From positions 1 to 64,000 of the forward strand of contig JAWQRO010000021.1 in NCBI GenBank assembly GCA_033557835.1: a stretch of 64,000 nucleotides of DNA, written 5' to 3'. Shown piece after piece: positions 57,141 to 64,000 of this stretch. This stretch comes from Helochares maculicollis (taxonomy: Eukaryota > Arthropoda > Insecta > Coleoptera > Hydrophilidae). The notes beneath the pieces are model-generated. The model was not told the origin of the DNA, made no database searches, and was given only the letters and a program-made list of their open reading frames with translations. The position numbers were made by a program, and so were the translations under genes. Positions within the stretch are counted from its first letter, which is position 1, and the number at the start of each line of letters is the position of its first letter.

Positions 57141-60129
57141 TTATTTTTCTTGTTCAGATAAAAACTGCTGTAATAAAGCATTGGCAATTGGAATGATCAA
57201 ATATTCACCTCCATCCAAGGACCTACGGAATTTGATCATTTTGTGGTCCACAAACTCAGTTAGCTGTGCCCTTAAAGCTAAATCTGTACTTACTAAGAAG
57301 GCTTCACGGCAAGACCAATACAAATCCTTAAATAGCAATCCTAAAATAAATAATAAATCCATTATACGAGGGTAATCATGAAAGCGTATCTTATGGAAAT
57401 ATTTTTATTTTGATGAGTTTAACTAGTTGACAAGATGTAATTTTGAAAATGTATGTAGAAGTGAAAATACTAATGCAAAATGGATTATCTGTTGAAATAA
57501 TTTTGCATTTTGCAGTTTGAGCTTAACGACTTATAATTGTAATGAAGTTAACATGAAACAGTCGGGAATGTTACAAATGTAACCAATAATTCTAAACCAA
57601 TGTGTGTGGAAAGAACATTATAGATATTGTAATTATACCATGGGAGATCTAAAAATGAACAAAACATTTTATATACATTACCTTGATAATACTGTTTGTT
57701 TCCATGCTGTAGTTGATGTTTAGCAATAAGTAAGTATATTCGTTTAGAATTGATAGTAAGAGACAAAAACACATTCCTAAGAGATGACAATGCTAAATTT
57801 CCTGTCCTTTGCACCATCATAGAACTCTCGAAGGAGGTTTCATCAGTGTACGGTAAAAAGGATGTTACATCCCACCATGTGAAGTTGAACTTACTTAAGT
57901 TATTATGATTCCAAACTAAAATAATAAAATAATTAGGTTTACAACAAATTCACTCTCTTCAATTCAATTATTACATACTTAAAGGAGCATTTATATGATC
58001 AATGGAAGCAATTAAATGTATATTCTTAACAGCAGCCAGTTTAGCCAAAATATTTTGAGATTTTTGATTTCGTAATATATCTCCTTCAATGTTGTGTATA
58101 ATAATATAAAAGTGTGTGTTTGGTATTTTAGCAAATTCCTGAGCTATTAAGTCACAAGCCTCATAGTTATTACTAGGATTTTCTTTTAATTCAAGTATAT
58201 CATCTATAATACCATCCAAGATTTCTTTCAATGTTAAGCTCGGAAAGAACCCATTTATTACCATAACTGGCAAGTCATGAAGATATTCTTTATGAAAATT
58301 CTGTAATATGGTCCGCTTTGACCCTAATCCAAATAAAAGCACATTGAAATTTTCATGTAAGATGCAAAGCCATTTGTTAAAATTCATTGTACTAGTTTGT
58401 GAGGAATTAATCATTGCTGTTTGATGCTGTTTAGAGACTTTCATATTTGAAAGAAGCTTTTGAAGTTCGTCTTGTGATAAGCGGGGCGTTTTTAATTTAT
58501 CTAACGTATGATTAGATGTCGTAACTTTATTTGATGAGTTGCTAGAAAAATACTCTTCTGTTTTAATCAGATATTCTTTTTGATCTTTCCTATTCTGTGT
58601 AGGCTTATTTCTATCAGCTACTGAAAGTTTAAGTTCTTTCTTGCGAGACAAAATTGGTTCAAAATCGCTACTGTCCGAATTTGATATCTCATCCGACTTA
58701 TCATCTTCAGATTCAGAGCTTTCTGATTTTTCTGAAGGACAATATTCACTATCACTTCCGGAAAATGGTTCTTCCTCACTTGACAAGTCTTGTACTCGGA
58801 AAGCAATGCCTGAAAATGGAAGACTTAGCTAATAATACATAACTATGAAACTAACTTATAAACCTTTCTTCATTTTCTTTCGTATTTTATGTGGTGTTTT
58901 TGCTAACATTTTACAGCCTTTATTGGAATCACTAGAAGATTCGCCTTCCTCAATTTCTTTTGGTGCTAATAGTTCATGTTTCTTTTTCTTTTGAAAACTG
59001 AAGATGTCTTTTCCTGAACTGTTGGAGCCTGCTTGAAGAACTGAAATGTATTTAGATACTCATTATATAATTCAATAACCTTCTAGAATACTTAAATTAT
59101 AATAGCAGAGCAAAGCTTGTTTATTGGATTATAAGTGTACTTTTGATGAAGAAGCAAAGTAATACATATTAACAAAAATTAGGAATTACTATAATTAAGA
59201 GAGTAGTGCAATATGAAGGCCAAATAAGTCAATGCTCTGTGTAAATAAATGCAATTTCTTATTATTCAACACATTCATATTACTATAGTTCATTAAGTAT
59301 ACAAATTTTATACTAAATACTTCAGAAAAAATTTTCTTTCCTCAATTAAATACTGCAGCTTATACATTTATTGTAAAATGTATATTGTGCAGGCATATTT
59401 CATGTTGTCCAAATAAGATCACAAGCTGATAATTGAGTAATTTTAAATTGCCCCCTTATTATCTCTATATAATTATATGTAAATATATTGCAGTTGGACA
59501 GACAACTTCCTCTCTGTACAAAACAAGAAAATATGACATCTTGTAAAATTTTGTAAACTGACAATGATAAATTCCTAAACAATGTTAATTACATTAATTA
59601 AAAAGATAACATTTTTATAACATTAATTTGATAAAATCTCTCTTTGAGGACTTCAGTGTTCTATTAAAAACACATTTTTTAAATATTTTAAGCTAAACTA
59701 AGCTATGAAAAATCGATCACTATTTAAAAAGTCGTTGTTAATCCAAAATTATTCTAAATTTTATATATATATATATATATATGGGTTTTTAATATATAAA
59801 TTATATTGAAAACGCATGGATGTTACAGATTGAACCTAAATTATTTAATCAAAGAAAAAAGGATTGATTCTTCAGTAAAAAGAAAGGGGTATTAGGGTAC
59901 CAGAATCTAAAATTGTTTCTTTCTCTTCTGGACTATCTTCTCCACTTAAATAGCTCTTTGATAACAGCTTCATCGACGCTATAGTCTCTGCCCCTTTTAA
60001 ACTCATCTTTTTAATACGTTGAGTTCTCCTTGGTGTATTTTCTTCCCCTGTAATTTCATTTTTAAGGTAAATTCATAAACTAGATAACTAATAGAAGTGT
60101 TATGTTAAAATGGCGGGGTACTTACCCAT
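57141..60129 (-). CDS. ORC2: Origin recognition complex subunit 2
   Basis: Six coding exons, minus strand: 60129-60126, 60047-59901, 59040-58864, 58809-57979, 57915-57682, 57340-57141 (530 residues). ORC2 is a core subunit of the complex that marks replication origins and loads MCM with CDC6 and CDT1. The first exon holds only ATGG before GTAAGT; exon 2 then reads GEENTPRRTQRIKKMSLKG. Residues up to about 215 are charged, Ser/Glu-rich and likely disordered. The conserved core follows: NVLLFGLGSKR (about 265-275), VMVINGFFPSLTLKEILDGI, HFYIIIHNIEGDILRNQKSQ, HLIASIDHINAPLIW (spanning the exon 4/5 junction), and a C-terminal winged-helix part with CREAFLVSTDLALRAQLTEF and LIIPIAN. All phases close. 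Two donors are weak (GTACCC after exon 2, GTTTAT after exon 3), and exon 3 could start at 59028 instead of 59040, dropping four codons. It is shorter than human ORC2 (577), mainly in the N-terminal region. Confidence 0.95.
59762..59782. repeat. (TA)n microsatellite in ORC2 intron 2
   Basis: About ten uninterrupted TA units. Confidence 0.9.
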
Positions 60130-60225
60130 TTTTAAATATTATATGCTCAATAATTCACAAATGAGTATTCACTGAAACTGTATAAACTTAACCTATAAAA
60201 ATATCTTTTACCACTCTTTTTTAAA

Positions 60226-60233
60226 TTTGGCGC
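60226..60233. promoter_or_regulatory. E2F-type site upstream of ORC2
   Basis: TTTGGCGC matches the E2F consensus TTTSSCGC and lies about 97 bases upstream of the ORC2 start codon. S-phase genes, including ORC subunits, are well-known E2F targets. Motif and position are seen; use in this species is inferred. Confidence 0.55.
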
Positions 60234-62579
60234 TATTTAACCATCAGCAAGTTAACCATTGGCGTGAATCTGAATTAGAAAAGATAACTTCCATTCCGAA
60301 ATTCCACTGATATAAGCTATTGCTGGAAGATGGCATTATTAAATCAACACTTGTTTATCATTATATACAAATGTTCAAACCCATTGGGTTAATAAAATGA
60401 AACTAATGAATATTATATTCGAACTTTTCGAACTATAATATATCTACAATTATATTTGTTTCATTCCTGAGCCCTAAGCTAAGATCCTAAATAAAATGTT
60501 AATTTCTCAATTAGAGCGATAGATGTGAACAAGACTAAATCTAATTTTAATCAGTTTATTTTCTACATTAAACCTGTCCCGTAGCCGGTTGAAAGATAAT
60601 GATTAAATAAATCGATTGATGTTTTATTTCTTTTAATATTTTTACACCATTATACCTTGTGGGCTCTATTATTTTTAATGTTAAATATGTGATACATTAT
60701 TTTTATTTTTAATATGTATTACTTGTCAGATTAAGACAATTTTAAAGGTAATATGCAGCGATGTGCAGTAATTTAAAATTGGTTAGGCGTAATTTTTGGG
60801 AAGCAACTTGCTTTCTCTAAACTATGACTGAAGTGTTATCATTTATTTAAACGTAGTCGCCGTTTTTCTTATGTATTTTGTGATATTAACTGGCTATTGA
60901 ACGATGTATCATTTTTTTTTTTTAATTTGAAATCGATAATTTGCAATTAAAGGTGTTGTCGAAATATAACACTAAAAAATTTATTTCATGAAAAATTAAA
61001 TGAAACAAATCTGCAAAATGCAAAATATCAATTATAATTAAATCTAGAAAATATAAAAGAAATAAATATACATATAAGTGTACAAAATACTCTATTTGTT
61101 TTAAAATATATCATTTCATCGATCCATTTTCAAAATAAAATGCTGAAAGTTGGTGACACCGTACTATATTGCAATTTTTGAAAGCTTCCCATTATAGTTC
61201 GCTTTTTTTAAGTAAAACACGCTAAACCACTTCCCTAATTCAAATATTTACATATAGATATAATAGAAGATTTTCAGTAGTTGAAAAACTAATGGCATTT
61301 ATGTGAAAACCAGATACCGAAAAAATTTATTTGGGGAATTTATTTGTAGTATCAATAGCTGGTGAAACTTTGGTATCGCTGAAAAATCATTTGTTCATCC
61401 CTTAAAGACATGTTTTATTCAAAAAACAAATTATTGTAGCATTGATTTTATAAGAAATTCTGAAGAACAATTTTATTATCTTTAAGGTTCATTGATTATG
61501 AGATATTGGCGTCACAATAGCCGCGCTCCGTTATAACTTCTTAAAAACCTTGTGAATTTTTGCACTGCTAATAAAAAAAATAAAGAAAAATTAATTTTAA
61601 TAATTCATACAAATTGCAAAGATTTCGCATAGTAAAATAATAAGAGTACATAAAGAATTAAATAAATTTAATTTTTTCATAACCGAGCCGCTTGGTAGAA
61701 TTTTCAAATATTTAATAATCTAGAATATTCGAGAACCGATTATTTGCGACTAATTTTGTGGGTACTATTTTAGATGATTCTTTTTTAGATATCTATAGAG
61801 GAGAAACACACAGACTTCATTTTTTATCAGCAATCAGTGTAAACAAATAGGCAAATCATGAGAACATGCAGCGTATACATACATCAGTAAACGATGTGTC
61901 AATAAGACTATAAATAAATAGCTTGGATTGCATGTTCTGTGATTTAATTTATGACGAAGAAGCTCAGTGTATCAACTCCGAGAATTAAATAGGCTTTGCT
62001 AAACTAGGAGCTTTTTTAAGAAATTATTTTATTGTTTGTAAACAATTTGCTTATTCATATCATTTAAGCCGACTTGTTTATATTAGTGCCATTTGTATTT
62101 TTGATGAGGATGACTTGCGATCCGGGGGTGGGGTGGTCGATCGGCTATTTCGATTTACAATTGCAGCATTTTCTTTAGTTTTTATGTATCACTAACAGTT
62201 AATAGCTTAGAATAAAATTCTAGAATGATTCAAAATTTGATCCAAACCTTCGTTCTAGTGAGATAGATAGACGACATATTTTTGTGACAAAATAATAACA
62301 CATTCGACAATTTTCACTTTAACTTATTATACCATAGAAATTATTTCCCAATGACGTATCCATTTATTTTTTTAGAAAAAAATTCATATAAACAATTAGA
62401 GTTTCAAGTGAAAAATTTGAAATCATGCACAAAATTAAAAAAAAAAACCCTTTTGAAAAATATACCTTGCAAAGTTTCTGTAACTATCAGCCAGTTTTGT
62501 AACGCTGTTATACTTTTGAAATCGTTGAAAAAGTTCCTCTTTTAACTTGTACTACCGCAAATAAGATATTTCTAAAAAA
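60234..62579. other. Spacer right of ORC2
   Basis: About 2.3 kb of very AT-rich DNA in which I see no gene, RNA or recognisable transposon. Confidence 0.6.
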
Positions 62580-63425
62580 TCTAGAGTGTCTCTACTCAAC
62601 ATTCCCATATAAATATATGTACGACATAAAAGTACCTGCGATTAATAATAATAAAATTAAAAATACTTACATGCTCTTCAAAACTAAAAGCAAAAGATTT
62701 AATATTCATAATTACCACTAACGTCAATGTCTATATTCAACACATTAATATATTCATAAGGAATATTCAATTTCAATTTAATATTTCTTTATGTAATGTA
62801 CAATATTTTGCGTTTAAAAATATATATAAACATTTGTAAATACCCTTGGCGAAGGCTTGAATTATAAAATGTGAATTCTTAACTAAAAAATTAAATTTAT
62901 GACGGTAAAGTCCCACTTCTGGTCTTCAAAGTTATACGAAACCATTTGTTATTGCTATATTTTTCATGTTTTGCAAATTTTTGTAAAAATTTTTATTCCA
63001 AAGTCTACTAAATTTGGAATTTTTAAAATTATAAAAATAACACACTGGTGCTCCGATCAAGTGGAAAGTTTGTATCTGTGTTTTTTGTGATATGTGAGGT
63101 GTGCGCGAAATTTTAATTCGATAGTTAAATTTTAGACTACTTTACTTGAAAAAATTTCAAAACTGTGTAGGTAAACGGGTACTTCCGCTGGTCAACATGA
63201 ATCAAAAGTTGATACGGATCTAAGTTTTTGTCGTCTACCAAATTTCATTGCTCCAACTCAAATGGTCTGACCGCTATCATGTTTACATACACACACACAC
63301 ACACAACATGCCGGATTCGGGGCAGTCAAAACGTGAAGATCCATCAAAATCTCGATGTTGAATGTTTTCATGATCCCAATACCTTCCCTTTACTACACTT
63401 CGTATAGTATACAGGAATGTAAAAA
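62580..63425 (+). repeat. Dispersed repeat, copy B
   Basis: Collinear with 6000-6915. The left end acattcccatat (62599-62610) is intact; the right end atacaggaatgt (63409-63420) has diverged from the perfect inverse still seen in copy A. The internal CTACAC-TTC-GTATAG (63393-63407) has one mismatch in the hairpin stem. It carries a longer CA run (63289-63303) and lacks the 43-base tandem duplication of copy A, but has an extra segment near 63181-63210 that copy A lacks. Both copies have the same orientation. Confidence 0.8.
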
Positions 63426-64000
63426 AGTGTGAGTCGGACACAAATATTTAATTTCCAGCCATTCTCATTGTAAAGCAATTCAAATAATATACGGCATAAA
63501 ATATGCAAGTTTTACACACACATTTTGAATCATAAAAACATATCTGTACACATGTTAGCTAGTGAGATCTGGTTCAGAAGCTCTTATTTAAATCTATAGT
63601 ACATTAGTCTACCTGACACCACCGAACAACATAGTTGATTAGTTAATTGATGGAGCTGCTTATGCGCTACAAAATCAAAAACAACCAATCAATATAAACT
63701 TTCTAATCATATTTACACTATAGCAAAAAGATTTTTATGTTTTTCATTTCAATTAAAATTTTTAAAGAAAAGTATGTCCATGCTCAAAAATTATTAACTG
63801 TTATAAAGCATTGCCTCTTGAATTTTTATGGTATAAAATTCACTTGATGCATCTGAGCATACATTGCAAAATAATTTAATGCTAGACTACTCAACACAGT
63901 TAAATTTAGCACGAGTATGTTATAATTTTGAAGTTCTAAATAACTACTGCAATCAACCCACACTAAAATGTGTACAAAAAAGTGTTGTATTTCAAACATT
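63426..64000. other. Right-edge stretch, nothing identified
   Basis: AT-rich DNA to the edge of the window. No gene, repeat or motif that I can support. Confidence 0.6.

Noticed and set aside
57979..58809. ORC4 considered as the identity of this gene.
   Set aside because: The core motifs (GLGSKR, VINGFFP, SIDHINAPL, CREAFLV) are those of ORC2; the Walker A type motif expected in ORC4 is absent.
58641..58842. Plus-strand open frames overlapping ORC2 exon 4.
   Set aside because: Shadows of the Ser/Glu-rich ORC2 coding sequence on the opposite strand.

Overview
This is a window of AT-rich eukaryotic nuclear DNA, almost certainly from an insect. Genes are split by introns with GT/AG borders, spacers are long, decayed mariner transposons and a LINE are present, and the SPOP C-terminus has the form I associate with insect roadkill proteins. 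I cannot name the species. There is no bacterial, organellar or viral gene content.

Layout. (1) 1-3358, minus: a MADF-domain gene. Its first coding exon is 3023-3358 and a phase-compatible exon runs off the left edge (1-153); a dead mariner sits in the intron. (2) 4409-8245, plus: complete UBA3 in three exons, the catalytic subunit of the NEDD8-activating enzyme. It starts about 1 kb from the MADF gene in divergent orientation. (3) 12588-16612, minus: complete PA2G4/EBP1 in five exons, convergent with UBA3. (4) 19981-25174, minus: complete SPOP (roadkill) coding region in seven exons, 374 codons, plus an acceptor showing a non-coding exon further upstream. A dead plus-strand mariner lies in its last intron. 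(5) 25.3-54.3 kb: about 29 kb with no convincing protein gene, only two more mariner relics, promoter-like and CTCF-like motifs and GC-richer islands. It may hold the 5' exons and regulatory DNA of SPOP. (6) 54.3-57.05 kb, plus: a badly decayed non-LTR retrotransposon. (7) 57141-60129, minus: complete ORC2 in six coding exons, the first only four bases long. (8) 60.1-64 kb: ORC2 upstream region and a second copy of a dispersed repeat whose first copy lies in UBA3 intron 1.

The genes are housekeeping or regulatory and do not form one pathway. UBA3 charges NEDD8, which activates cullins, and SPOP is a substrate adaptor for the NEDD8-dependent CUL3 ligase, so those two are functionally linked. 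PA2G4 acts in growth and ribosome biogenesis. ORC2 acts in replication licensing. Gene models were assembled by hand from reading frame, intron phase and family similarity recalled from memory. All splice junctions close in phase and the four complete proteins have plausible lengths (444, 387, 374 and 530 residues). I saw no clearly novel multi-gene system. The most unusual items are the dispersed repeat pair with inverted ends, orphan promoter- and insulator-like motifs in the gene desert, and the four-base first coding exon of ORC2.
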